From assembly GCF_038595065.1 (NCBI RefSeq), contig NZ_CP152003.1, forward strand, positions 1,034,001 to 1,098,000: DNA of 64,000 bases, read 5' to 3'. The notes under the pieces were generated by a model. That model did not search any database. It saw nothing but the letters and a program-made list of their open reading frames with translations, and was not told the origin of the DNA. The DNA is from Sutcliffiella sp. FSL R7-0096 (GTDB lineage Bacteria > Bacillota > Bacilli > Bacillales > Bacillaceae_I). Position numbers and translations under genes: made by a program. Positions 1 to 7,308 of this stretch are shown here, piece after piece; the first letter of the stretch is position 1; every line of letters starts with the position of its first letter.

Positions 1-242
1 CATCATAAGGGGATGAAGACAATGCTGAAGTGAAAATGGAAGCACTGAGGTCTTCTTGTCAATGATACAGGGTTCTCCGACATGTAAATGAGCGCCCAGA
101 AGTCTTCGTCATTGTAGTTTGCCTAACTGTAATTAACAGTTTGTAATCCTATTAGTAAAATTAAGGAACCTTTCATCATGCAGAAACGTAGATATCTAGA
201 GATACTCAAAATTGGAATGCATATAATGAGAGGGTGTCAATT
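1..242. other. Leading non-coding stretch
   Basis: No gene with a ribosome site is seen here. An open frame from base 1 closes at a TGA at 31-33 and could be the last few codons of a gene outside the window, but nothing supports it. A short palindrome, AACTGT-AATTA-ACAGTT, lies near 126-142, upstream of the first small membrane gene, and could be an operator. This is inference only. Confidence 0.35.
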
Positions 243-449
243 ATGATACAAATCTTCCTTATAATCGGTATTGTTGCTATCGCAATTTCAGGGATTTTTC
301 TGGGGGTCTGGACGAGCGGGCAACAACAAAGGGCAAATTACCATTCTGAGACTAAAGAGCATAGAGATTTTAGATCAAGGGTGGGGATATATTCTGGTCT
401 AATAGGGTTGGCCTCGTTGGGGGTAGTAGGTTTACTACTTTACATTTAA
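243..449 (+). CDS. Small membrane protein, DUF5316-like
   Basis: A 68-residue protein with a hydrophobic segment at each end, about residues 2-22 and 50-68. The polar middle reads SGQQQRANYHSETKEHRDFR. This resembles, from memory, the DUF5316 family of Bacillus proteins, which carry a similar SGD-RANY-SETKEDR stretch between membrane helices; the function of that family is unknown. A GTG at 234 would add three residues, but the GAGAGGG ribosome site at 228-234 overlaps it and is ideally spaced for ATG 243. First of three tiny membrane-protein genes on the same strand. The family match is moderate. Confidence 0.7.
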   Translation: MIQIFLIIGIVAIAISGIFLGVWTSGQQQRANYHSETKEHRDFRSRVGIYSGLIGLASLGVVGLLLYI

Positions 450-461
450 AGGGGGAGAAAC

Positions 462-665
462 GTGTTCTATTATGGATCAATAGGTATGACATTAGGAACT
501 TTCCTTTTCTGGTGGGCGATACTTTTGGTTTTCCAGAGAGCGACAGTTCGTTATCCAAAAAACAGTTGGAAAAAAGATTTGGGTATTACATTTGCCCAAA
601 GTATTTTGGTGATTGTACTATTTCCAGTGTTAGCTCTGTTTGCTGAGTATGTTCAGAACCGTTAA
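462..665 (+). CDS. Small two-helix membrane protein
   Basis: A 67-residue protein starting at GTG 462, five bases after a GGGGGAG ribosome site. Hydrophobic segments span about residues 7-25 and 43-62, joined by a basic loop (RATVRYPKNSWKKD), so two membrane passes are expected. It begins 12 bases after the DUF5316-like gene ends and is probably cotranscribed with it. Function not recognised. Confidence 0.65.
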   Translation: MFYYGSIGMTLGTFLFWWAILLVFQRATVRYPKNSWKKDLGITFAQSILVIVLFPVLALFAEYVQNR

Positions 666-691
666 GTCAAAATAGGAGTGAGGTTTTATCA

Positions 692-865
692 TTGGCTATT
701 ACACTCATACTTTTGTTCGCGATGGTGGTTGATTATCTATGGCTTGATGTTAATAGAAAAAGATGGGGATGGATGAGGAGTTGGTCTAGACCCCAGAAAG
801 TGCTATTCTTTTCTACCTTCTTCCTTATATCTTTTCTAATATATATCGGAATCAGTTTCCAATAA
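692..865 (+). CDS. Small membrane protein with TTG start
   Basis: A 57-residue protein beginning at TTG 692 behind a good ribosome site (AGGAGTGAGG, about 8 bases upstream) and ending at TAA 863-865. A hydrophobic N-terminus (residues 1-15) and a hydrophobic stretch at about 37-57 flank a Trp/Arg-rich middle (NRKRWGWMRSWSRP). It lies 26 bases after the preceding small membrane gene, making a run of three tiny membrane proteins, probably one transcript. It is easily missed because it is short and lacks an ATG start. Function not recognised. Confidence 0.6.
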   Translation: MAITLILLFAMVVDYLWLDVNRKRWGWMRSWSRPQKVLFFSTFFLISFLIYIGISFQ

Positions 866-905
866 GCGCAGGAAGGCCAGGGAGTTCTATTCCCCAGCCC
901 GGCCA
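866..905. terminator. Possible weak terminator between convergent genes
   Basis: An imperfect hairpin GGCCAGGGAG-ttctatt-CCCCAGCCCGGCC lies between the plus-strand small genes and the minus-strand DinB-like gene. It has no clear T tract, so termination is only suggested. Confidence 0.3.
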
Positions 906-910
906 TAGGA

Positions 911-1438
911 TCACCTTTCTAGATTACGAAACTCTCTTATCATCTGAAATATCTGTCCCCGATGATGGGCTTCATGCTCTACCAGGTGATAAATCACCCA
1001 TTCTGGTGTAACATTATATTCCTCAAGCACCCTTGGTCTGCGCCAGTCTTCCATATCCATAGTGCGGAAGTGAGTAAGCAGTTTCTCCCTGACTGCCTTT
1101 AAGCGTTGAAGATGGTCTTCAAGAGTATCACCTTCTACATGGATCAACTTTCCATCAGGCCAACCCTCTAACGGGAAAAGCGCTTCTATTTCTGGGTCCC
1201 ACACCTCCTTTTCCATTACTTCACCATACAACCAGCCTGCTTCTACATAGGCGATATGGTACAAAAGTGAGCCGATGGACTGTCGATCTCCCATTTTACT
1301 ATCTAATAGAGTTTGACTAATTCCTGTTAACCTTTTCGTTAGATTTTGACGCACATCTTCCAAGCACCATAGAGAGCGTCCGATTTCAGGTTCATAATTG
1401 GGAAGAGATTTGATCTGTAAGGTGATTTTTGTGGTCAT
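911..1438 (-). CDS. DinB-family protein
   Basis: A 175-residue protein with the features of the DinB/YfiT-like superfamily: a four-helix bundle with three metal-binding histidines. The first lies in LLYHIAYVEAGW at about residue 61, and the other two in HLVEHEAHHRGQI at about residues 150-160. Many members are thiol-dependent transferases (bacillithiol S-transferase-like) or damage-inducible proteins of unknown role, so the substrate cannot be given. The ATG start follows AGGAGAA. It is a single gene, convergent with the small membrane genes upstream. Confidence 0.85.
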   Translation of the reverse strand: MTTKITLQIKSLPNYEPEIGRSLWCLEDVRQNLTKRLTGISQTLLDSKMGDRQSIGSLLYHIAYVEAGWLYGEVMEKEVWDPEIEALFPLEGWPDGKLIHVEGDTLEDHLQRLKAVREKLLTHFRTMDMEDWRRPRVLEEYNVTPEWVIYHLVEHEAHHRGQIFQMIREFRNLER

Positions 1439-1497
1439 CAGCTTTTCTCCTATTCTATTTAATTTACAGTTGCTATTTCAGCCGTTCCAGAAATAAA

Positions 1498-1743
1498 TTA
1501 TCCTACAACAAACAACGTTACGCTCAACACCAAGGATACAAAGGCAAAACCAAAAGCTACCCGATATAATCGGAAAGCTTTATTTTGACGATTCTGTAGC
1601 ATTAAATTCGCCATGGACAGCGTAACAACTAAGGTGAGCAATAATGGGAATATATCATTTTTCCCAGAGAATCCAGCCCAAATAAGTAAAATGGTAGATA
1701 GTATGGTTAGAGTCAGCAATACAACTTGAATTTTACTTTTCAT
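1498..1743 (-). CDS. Small membrane protein, coupled to EEP gene
   Basis: An 81-residue protein with three hydrophobic segments (about residues 5-23, 31-48 and 62-80) and a short basic loop (QNRQNKAFRLYR). Its ATG overlaps the end of the upstream EEP-family gene by 11 bases, and its ribosome site AAAGGAGAG lies inside that gene, so translation is probably coupled. No family recognised. The tight link hints at a role with the phosphatase/nuclease, but that is inference. Confidence 0.75.
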   Translation of the reverse strand: MKSKIQVVLLTLTILSTILLIWAGFSGKNDIFPLLLTLVVTLSMANLMLQNRQNKAFRLYRVAFGFAFVSLVLSVTLFVVG

Positions 1744-2536
1744 TTGTCTCTCCTTTTAGTTGAATGGTAGCCAGTACGGGATAATGGTCGGATGGAAATC
1801 CACCTTCCATGCGGTCCCTGATGATGGTTGTTGAAAGTATATCTGTCCCATGGGAGCTGAGTATGTAATCAATTGGAGCGCCTTCCGTTCCGCCCTCGTA
1901 AGCATGAAAGGTAAGACTGTTCTTCATTTCTTCTGCAGTAAAACAAGAATAGCAGCTTTTCATGGACGAAATCTCCTCTAACGCCTCACTCTCAGGGACA
2001 TCATTGAAATCACCGGTCAAAATAACAGGCAGTCTTTTCTCGTTTTCTTTACTAAGAATTACACTTTGAATTAACCTCAAACCCTCTTTCCTAGCAACCT
2101 TACCCATATGATCCAAGTGCGTATTGACAAAGAGCAAAACTGGATTGGTTTCTCCTGGTGGGATAAGCTCGACCCAAGAACAAATTCTTTCGCAGTGTGC
2201 ATCCCAGCCCATACTTCCTATTATTTCTGGAGTTTCTGATAGCATAAAGGAACCTTTCGATCCTATGGTGAAACTGGACTTTTTAACAAATACGGCACTG
2301 AATTCCCCCGCATCTGTGGAAACAGTGCGATTGACTGCGTAAACTTCATACGTATCTATAAATCTATCTTTTAGCCATTCCAGCATCGGAATAGTTGCTT
2401 CCTGTGTGCCGATAACATCGGGCATGTATGTATGAATGGTTTTGGCAATCCAGTGTTTACGGTCTTCCCAGTTGAATGGATCAGAGGGGACGATAACACG
2501 TAGATTAAAGGACATGACGGTATATGTAGAGGCCAT
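1733..2536 (-). CDS. Endonuclease/exonuclease/phosphatase family protein
   Basis: A 267-residue EEP-superfamily hydrolase of the DNase I / sphingomyelinase fold. Visible family motifs in order are SFNLRV near the N-terminus, GTQEA (metal-binding Glu) at about 50-54, NTHLDH at about 155-160, TGDFND at about 189-194, and SDHYPV (catalytic His) near the C-terminus. These fit a Mg-dependent phosphodiesterase or phosphatase; the substrate is unknown. No signal peptide, so cytoplasmic. ATG 2536 is chosen because AAGGAGGAAT is ideally placed; an 11-residue extension to 2569 would contain that site. First gene of a two-gene operon with the small membrane protein downstream. Confidence 0.88.
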   Translation of the reverse strand: MASTYTVMSFNLRVIVPSDPFNWEDRKHWIAKTIHTYMPDVIGTQEATIPMLEWLKDRFIDTYEVYAVNRTVSTDAGEFSAVFVKKSSFTIGSKGSFMLSETPEIIGSMGWDAHCERICSWVELIPPGETNPVLLFVNTHLDHMGKVARKEGLRLIQSVILSKENEKRLPVILTGDFNDVPESEALEEISSMKSCYSCFTAEEMKNSLTFHAYEGGTEGAPIDYILSSHGTDILSTTIIRDRMEGGFPSDHYPVLATIQLKGETNEK

Positions 2537-2627
2537 ATCTGATTCCTCCTTACTAGTATTCCATAACACCTATTTCGATAAAACGATAGCGTGTTCCTGC
2601 CATCGTTTAACATATAGAAGACAAAAT

Positions 2628-2660
2628 AAAAAAGCGCCAAAAATAAATTGGCACTTTTTA
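2628..2660. terminator. Bidirectional terminator hairpin
   Basis: AAAAAGCGCCAA - aaataaa - TTGGCACTTTTT forms a stem with one mismatch, with A and T tracts on the two sides. It sits just downstream of the minus-strand gene that ends at 2670. A second small inverted repeat, AAACGAT (2581-2587) with ATCGTTT (2602-2608), lies between it and the EEP gene start. Confidence 0.7.
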
Positions 2661-2669
2661 TGCTATCTA

Positions 2670-2879
2670 TTATCGAGAAGCCTTTGGCGGCTGGCATACA
2701 TCACATTTGCGTTGGTTATTATTCTTGAATTTTGTAAAAGTCTTTTCAAAATTGCTGCCACATGTACATTTAAATAATAATTTTTGTGAGAAGCCATGGT
2801 ACTCAGTTGATAACAGCTTACTATCTGAATTCTTTTCCACAAATTCATTTATTTTTGCAATCGTCCATCGTTTGTTCAT
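2670..2879 (-). CDS. Small Cys-motif protein, possible DNA-binding module
   Basis: A 69-residue protein with a short helical N-terminus (WTIAKINEFVEKNSDSKLL) followed by a zinc-ribbon-like core: CTCG at about residues 38-41 and CDVC at about 59-62. This looks like the isolated modules found next to HNH or homing-type nuclease domains in phage and Bacillus proteins (FKCTCGSNFEKTF is the typical strand), but no nuclease domain follows. It has its own promoter and a good ribosome site (GGAGGTG, 8 bases upstream). It could be a DNA- or RNA-binding remnant of a mobile gene, or a stand-alone small zinc protein. Function unassigned. Confidence 0.6.
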   Translation of the reverse strand: MNKRWTIAKINEFVEKNSDSKLLSTEYHGFSQKLLFKCTCGSNFEKTFTKFKNNNQRKCDVCQPPKASR

Positions 2880-2929
2880 TTTTTAACACCTCCATATTTA
2901 TCGCTTGGCGGAGGCTTATCTCTGCATCC

Positions 2930-2946
2930 GTTCCCATTATAACATG
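2930..2946 (-). promoter_or_regulatory. Extended -10 promoter for the Cys-motif gene
   Basis: On the minus strand TGtTATAAT is present (TATAAT at 2936-2941), an extended -10 element about 55 bases upstream of the 2879 start codon. No good -35 is seen, as is usual for extended -10 promoters. A short hairpin (GGGTaGAAG with CTTCcACCC, 2955-2979) lies just upstream. Confidence 0.45.
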
Positions 2947-3005
2947 GTCGTGGGTAGAAGGGCAGGACTTCCACCCATTACGGGGCTAAGTCTAAAACCT
3001 TACCG

Positions 3006-3638
3006 TTATTGCGAGCTTTTCTCCAAAGCCAACTTCACTCCAAATCCTATTAAGACAACCCCGGTAATGGATTCGATAACCGTCGTGGTTCGTGGTCTTT
3101 TCATGAATGCGCTAATTTGATCAACAAGATAGATATAAAGGACAAACCAAATGGCGGTCAGAACAGCGTAGGTAATTCCCATAAGGAGGAAAGGGCCGAT
3201 TGTGCTCGTTCCTGGGTCAACAAATTGTGGCAGGAAGGTCAGGAAGAAGACGGCCACCTTTGGATTTAGCATATTAGTAAGAAAACCTTGTTTGAAGTGG
3301 GATTGATTCCCATACTTGTTTGTTGCGACGGTCTCATCAAGTGTCTCCGGTTTCTTGCTCCGAAGTGCCCATATGGTCTTTACCCCAAGGTAGACAAGGT
3401 AAACGGCACCAACATATTTGAAGACAGAGAACAGGAAGGCAGATTTAACAATGATGGCGGATAGACCAACGACGGCTGCGATGGTATGGATGAGGATTGC
3501 GCAAAAGGTACCTAAAACGGTTTTGAATCCGCCAAATCTTCCAGCAGACAAGGTGTTTTTTGTGGCAATGGCGGTGTCAGGGCCAGGCAGAATGATTAGT
3601 AGAATGCTCATTATGACAAATAGAAAAAAGTTCTCCAT
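3006..3638 (-). CDS. LysE/RhtB-family amino acid exporter
   Basis: A 210-residue inner-membrane permease with about six hydrophobic segments. The family signature LLIILPGPDTAIATKNTLSA lies near the N-terminus, and the second conserved block NMLNPKVAVFFLTFLPQFV at about 130-148. LysE/RhtB proteins export amino acids or homoserine-like compounds; the substrate is not determinable. The start at 3638 gives the usual family length and follows a modest GGGG element; an upstream ATG (3659) has no ribosome site. Single gene; the neighbouring minus-strand XRE gene ends 94 bases before it. Confidence 0.88.
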   Translation of the reverse strand: MENFFLFVIMSILLIILPGPDTAIATKNTLSAGRFGGFKTVLGTFCAILIHTIAAVVGLSAIIVKSAFLFSVFKYVGAVYLVYLGVKTIWALRSKKPETLDETVATNKYGNQSHFKQGFLTNMLNPKVAVFFLTFLPQFVDPGTSTIGPFLLMGITYAVLTAIWFVLYIYLVDQISAFMKRPRTTTVIESITGVVLIGFGVKLALEKSSQ

Positions 3639-3752
3639 GGTGAAAACCCCAATCTTCATGAAATTTATTAAGAAACATTGTAACAGAAATCAGAAATTTT
3701 AAAATAGTTTTTGAAAAAAAGGGATCTCTAAGACGCCCTTTGCTTACGCGTT

Positions 3753-4997
3753 TTAATTTGCGGATAAAGAATTTCTCTTTTCTAAAACATCTTTCAACAC
3801 CGTCTTACTGAAAGTCTTCATCTTTGAATCAAGGAGAGGCTCGAAGTTGTCGACGGCTTTTTGTGCGGCAGTGACGGCTTCTTGCATTTTACCGAGCTCC
3901 ATAAGGATGAGTGCTTGGTAGGATTCTTTTTCATATAAGATGGAGAGGTCAATAGGGTGGTGAAGGTCTGGCATGACGAACATTTCTATTGCCTGAAAAG
4001 CCTCTTCATAACGGCCGAGATAGTAAAGAGCTTTCGCTTTTTCTAGATGGAACCAAGGAGAATAGTACTGCATAATATCCTCTTGGGCGAGGCATTCTTC
4101 CATTTTGGCAAGCGCCTGTGTGTATTCTTTTTTCTCAGCAATCAAATCGATGATGGTGAACAATTCACAAAAATATATGGAGGAAGCATGGTCGGCAAAC
4201 TCTCCATATTGCTTCAGTTTTGAGAGATAATACACCTTTTCTTGTTCATTGCCCTCCATGAACGCATGGACTGCAGCCAGACGGTAGAGATCATCTGTAA
4301 GGTAAAAGATACGTTTTTCCTTGGAATAGGTAAGGGCTTTTTCCATCGTTTCGATTGCTGTCTTGGAATCACCGACAGCATATAAATAAACCGCTTCACT
4401 ATAATCCAAGTCAAGTCTGGCCATTGGTTCAATGTATGCGTGTTTTGCTTCGATTTCCTTCCGCTCATTCTTGAATATCTTTAGTGCATCTTCATAATTG
4501 TGTTCCATAAATGCAATAGTTGATCGGAATATCCCAATGGATGTCCGATTCGAGGAAATATTCATCTGATCAAACATCTCAGAGGCGTTCTTAAGAAGAC
4601 TTTCCCACCCAGGGTGCCCTTCCCGCTGTAGGGAATAGCTGTATATTTCCAACAGCCGTGCGCTCTCGTACCCTTTGGAAAGTTTCCCGATATGAGGCTC
4701 GATCAGTTCAATTAATTGTTTGTATTTATCAGGAAAATCTGGGTTCCTAAATGGGACATTGAAGATTTGTTCCACTCGTTCCAAAGTTTCCCGTAATTCC
4801 TCGGTCCTGAATTCACCCATTAAATCAGCGATATCCACTCCTAGCTGATTGGCAATATAGGTTAGGCTTTCCATGGACGGGTTGGCTTTGTTGTTTTCAA
4901 TAAGACTGAGCATCCCTTTCGTCAGCTCTGTCCCAGCCAATCCTTCCAACGTCATCTTTTTTTGTTTTCTTAATTTTCGTATCCGATCTCCGAGCAT
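3753..4997 (-). CDS. XRE-family regulator with TPR-like C-terminus
   Basis: A 414-residue regulator. Residues 1-65 form a Cro/CI-type helix-turn-helix (IRKLRKQKKMTLEGLAGTEL, then GMLSLIENNKANPSMESL, a classic XRE pattern). Residues about 100-410 are helical repeats of TPR type, seen as regularly spaced helix pairs such as YALKYLGRYEEAFQAI-like segments. This architecture is shared with peptide-sensing RRNPP-type regulators (PlcR, Rgg, AimR), but no cognate peptide gene is seen nearby. It is divergent from an MFS exporter, with two identical-format palindromes between them, one overlapping its own -10. It therefore probably controls both the exporter and itself. The ATG follows AAGGAGTG. Confidence 0.85.
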   Translation of the reverse strand: MLGDRIRKLRKQKKMTLEGLAGTELTKGMLSLIENNKANPSMESLTYIANQLGVDIADLMGEFRTEELRETLERVEQIFNVPFRNPDFPDKYKQLIELIEPHIGKLSKGYESARLLEIYSYSLQREGHPGWESLLKNASEMFDQMNISSNRTSIGIFRSTIAFMEHNYEDALKIFKNERKEIEAKHAYIEPMARLDLDYSEAVYLYAVGDSKTAIETMEKALTYSKEKRIFYLTDDLYRLAAVHAFMEGNEQEKVYYLSKLKQYGEFADHASSIYFCELFTIIDLIAEKKEYTQALAKMEECLAQEDIMQYYSPWFHLEKAKALYYLGRYEEAFQAIEMFVMPDLHHPIDLSILYEKESYQALILMELGKMQEAVTAAQKAVDNFEPLLDSKMKTFSKTVLKDVLEKRNSLSAN

Positions 4998-5036
4998 TTA
5001 TGTGTGCACTCCTTAAAGTTAAAGTTAAAGTTATTT

Positions 5037-5053
5037 GTTTAATTATATTAAAC
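5037..5053. promoter_or_regulatory. Operator palindrome 1 (GTTTAAT-TAT-ATTAAAC)
   Basis: A perfect 7-bp inverted repeat with a 3-bp centre, GTTTAATTATATTAAAC. It lies upstream of the exporter's -35 and, read on the minus strand, contains TATAAT, the likely -10 of the XRE regulator. A second copy differs only in the central base. It is a probable binding site for the regulator. Three AGTTAA direct repeats (about 5014-5033) lie next to it in the regulator leader. Confidence 0.65.
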
Positions 5054-5059
5054 TTTTTC

Positions 5060-5089
5060 TTGAATTGGAATACCTTAATATGGTACAAT
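5060..5089 (+). promoter_or_regulatory. Sigma-A-type promoter of the MFS exporter
   Basis: TTGAAT (5060-5065), an 18-bp spacer, and TACAAT (5084-5089). The two 17-bp palindromes flank this promoter, one upstream of the -35 and one just after the -10, which suits repression by looping or steric block. Confidence 0.55.
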
Positions 5090-5091
5090 TT

Positions 5092-5108
5092 GTTTAATTA
5101 AATTAAAC
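5092..5108. promoter_or_regulatory. Operator palindrome 2 (GTTTAAT-TAA-ATTAAAC)
   Basis: Second copy of the 17-bp palindrome, 55 bp (about five helical turns) from the first when measured start to start, covering the expected transcription start of the exporter. The surrounding bases (TTTG before, TTTT after) are also shared between the two copies. Confidence 0.65.
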
Positions 5109-5131
5109 TTTTAAAAAACGGGGTGCTTTTA

Positions 5132-6442
5132 ATGGAGGAAAGCTTAAAAATAAAAAGAGCGACATATCATCTGTACACCTTTATGATTAGTAAATTAATC
5201 TCCACTTTCGGATCACAGGTATATGCATTTGCCATTAGTTTTTACATTTTGCAGCTTACTGGATCCGCAACAAGCTTTGCGACCAATCTTCTATGTAATT
5301 TTCTCCCACGAACACTTGCTGCACCATTTGCAGGAGCCATCACTGATCGTTATTCCAGAAAAAAGATTGTTATTGTTTCACAAATTGCCACCACACTTGC
5401 TATTACAGGCCTTCTCGTTTACACCCTAATAACAGGACTCTCCCTCATAGCAATTTACATGACTACCAGTATCCTATCTTTGACGTCCATGTTTTCAGGT
5501 ATCGCATTTACTTCCTCGATTACAGGCTTAATTGATCAGGCCCGAATTCAAAAAGCAATGGCAATGAACCAGGTGGCAATCTCTTTTGCTGCTATTGGAA
5601 GCCCTGCGGTTGGTGGGCTTTTATATGGAACGGTACCAATCCCTGTTTTTCTAGTGGTGTTTATTGTTGCATCCGTTATTGCAGTTCTTTTGGAATCGAC
5701 CATGAATTTCCGCCTATTTTCTGATGTGAAGAATAGTAGAAAGGAGGAAGAGGAGAAAGAATCCATGTGGCAGAGCATGAAAGCGGGAATAGGTTATTTG
5801 CGTTTGCAAAATACCATATTGGTCATGCTCTGGATCAGTTTACTCATTAATTTCCTTTTTGGGGCTTATGAAGTAGGGTATTCGTACATCTTAATCGAAA
5901 ACCTAAAGATGGAATCGCAACATTTCGGATTCACTCAAGGGGCTTTTGCTCTTGGCATGCTTCTCATGTCCATTTATTTTTCCGGTCGAAAAGAAGTGAA
6001 ATTTCCTCTTCTCGTTTCCAAAAGGGGAATTTTGTGCCTGGGAGCAATCATGGGTGCCATTTCGCTGCCACTAATTCTTTCGATGGGATATTGGATGATG
6101 TTTGGTTACTATATGATTCTCATGTTCTGCTTTGGTTCCTTTATTATCATTGTCAATACCCCTCTTCAGGTGATGCTGCAAAAAACCATCGATGATGAAT
6201 TCAAAGGGAGGGTATTCTCCATCATTGAAACAATGGCCATGGCGCTGATTCCACTTGGAATGATAATCTATGGGGTTCTTTACGATATCTTTCCTGGTGA
6301 ATGGGTCTTGCTTCTTTCTGCAGGTATGCTCATTTTTGTTACGCTTATCATGGCAAGACCGTCTGTCATACGAAAAGTTCATCCAGAGATTGAAGAGAAG
6401 CAAGGCGTTCGGGCTGTGGAAGCAGGGAATGTGGCTCGCTAA
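5132..6442 (+). CDS. MFS exporter, macrolide-efflux-like (DHA3 type)
   Basis: A 436-residue membrane protein with about 12 hydrophobic segments. The N-terminal half carries the MFS loop motif GAITDRYSRKKIV (about residues 71-83). The overall pattern, including the phrase LPRTLAAPFAGAITDRYSRK, is that of the drug-H+ antiporter group that includes MefA-like proteins. It probably exports a drug or natural compound. ATG 5132 is chosen because ACGGGGTG is correctly spaced; GTG 5123 lies inside that element. It is divergent from the XRE-TPR regulator. Confidence 0.85.
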   Translation: MEESLKIKRATYHLYTFMISKLISTFGSQVYAFAISFYILQLTGSATSFATNLLCNFLPRTLAAPFAGAITDRYSRKKIVIVSQIATTLAITGLLVYTLITGLSLIAIYMTTSILSLTSMFSGIAFTSSITGLIDQARIQKAMAMNQVAISFAAIGSPAVGGLLYGTVPIPVFLVVFIVASVIAVLLESTMNFRLFSDVKNSRKEEEEKESMWQSMKAGIGYLRLQNTILVMLWISLLINFLFGAYEVGYSYILIENLKMESQHFGFTQGAFALGMLLMSIYFSGRKEVKFPLLVSKRGILCLGAIMGAISLPLILSMGYWMMFGYYMILMFCFGSFIIIVNTPLQVMLQKTIDDEFKGRVFSIIETMAMALIPLGMIIYGVLYDIFPGEWVLLLSAGMLIFVTLIMARPSVIRKVHPEIEEKQGVRAVEAGNVAR

Positions 6443-6601
6443 TACGAGCTATTCTTCAATTTGTGGAAGATTAAGGGGGAAGTTTTAGGAGTGGCGACCT
6501 TTCTGAAGAGATAAGCGAGGCAGGGAGGTCTTCATGACCTAAGCACTCCAACGGCTTTGAAAATCTTAAAAATAATTGCTACTATCCGCAAAGGAATTCA
6601 C

Positions 6602-6622
6602 ACTTACATGTATAATGTAAGT
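6602..6622. promoter_or_regulatory. Perfect 8-bp inverted repeat over a TATAAT box
   Basis: ACTTACAT-gtata-ATGTAAGT, with TATAAT (6611-6616) inside it, 39 bases before the YdcF-like gene. No convincing -35 is present at 16-18 bp. The arrangement suggests a repressor site on the -10 of the YdcF-like gene; the regulator is unknown. A second small hairpin, AGGTC-ttcat-GACCT, lies near 6520-6535. Confidence 0.5.
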
Positions 6623-6660
6623 AAAAGGATTTCGACAACAGTCACCATGGGAGGAAAACC

Positions 6661-7284
6661 ATGAAAATACCTATTTCACAGCTGGATTCTAGCAAACTGA
6701 CAGACCAACAGATGACCGATTTGCTTTTCAGAAATATAAAAGAAGATAACAAAAGTGGTGACTGCATTTTTGTGGCAGGTAGCAGCAAGGCCGTGGAGTA
6801 CAGGTTACCGACAGCGATTCAGCTATATAAGGAAGGGCGATCGGGGAAGATATTGTTTTCCGGTGGAGTCGTGTGGGATGGTACCGGCTTGACTGAAGCC
6901 CAAATGCTTGCTGACAAAGCAATGGAGCTCGGAGTACCGGCACAAGATATCCTGATGGAAAATCAGTCCCTTCATACAAAGGAGAACGTGCTCGCGTCCC
7001 TGCTGGTATTAGACAGAGCGTTTTATCTCCATAAAATCAGCCGCCTTCTGGTGGTGACAAGCCATTACCATATGAGGCGGATAAATCTTACGCTCCGGAC
7101 CTATATGCCTGATTGGATTGACTATTCCCTGTGTCCGGTTAACGACAAGTCGACAAGGGAGGATAACTGGTTTCTTAATCCATATGGCAGACAAAGGGTG
7201 GAAACGGAGTCCGCAAAGCTGATCAGTTACGTGAAGCAAGGGATTATCATGGATCAAGAATTAGAGATTTCAGGAATGAAATAA
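6661..7284 (+). CDS. YdcF-like (DUF218) protein
   Basis: A 207-residue DUF218 / YdcF-like protein. Matching features are an N-terminal strand CIFVAGSSKAVEYRLPTAIQ, the SGG loop (ILFSGGVVWDGT) at about 61-72, an NxxxNxxxS-like NQSLHTKENVLAS at about 101-113, and VVTSHYHMRR at about 130-139. Family members bind nucleotides or SAM, or act in envelope metabolism; function here is unknown. No signal peptide or membrane segment, so cytoplasmic. The ribosome site GGGAGG is well placed. It is followed after 24 bases by a membrane protein gene, probably in one operon. Confidence 0.82.
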   Translation: MKIPISQLDSSKLTDQQMTDLLFRNIKEDNKSGDCIFVAGSSKAVEYRLPTAIQLYKEGRSGKILFSGGVVWDGTGLTEAQMLADKAMELGVPAQDILMENQSLHTKENVLASLLVLDRAFYLHKISRLLVVTSHYHMRRINLTLRTYMPDWIDYSLCPVNDKSTREDNWFLNPYGRQRVETESAKLISYVKQGIIMDQELEISGMK

Positions 7285-7308
7285 ATTTATCACACCAGGA
7301 GGTACATC

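Noticed and set aside
2371-2777. Frames on both strands over the EEP gene start
   Set aside because: They overlap the EEP coding sequence and the terminator and have no ribosome sites.
3753-6442. XRE regulator with MFS gene as a phage-defence or lysogeny module
   Set aside because: Regulator plus exporter is a common pattern, and no nuclease, toxin or phage gene is present.
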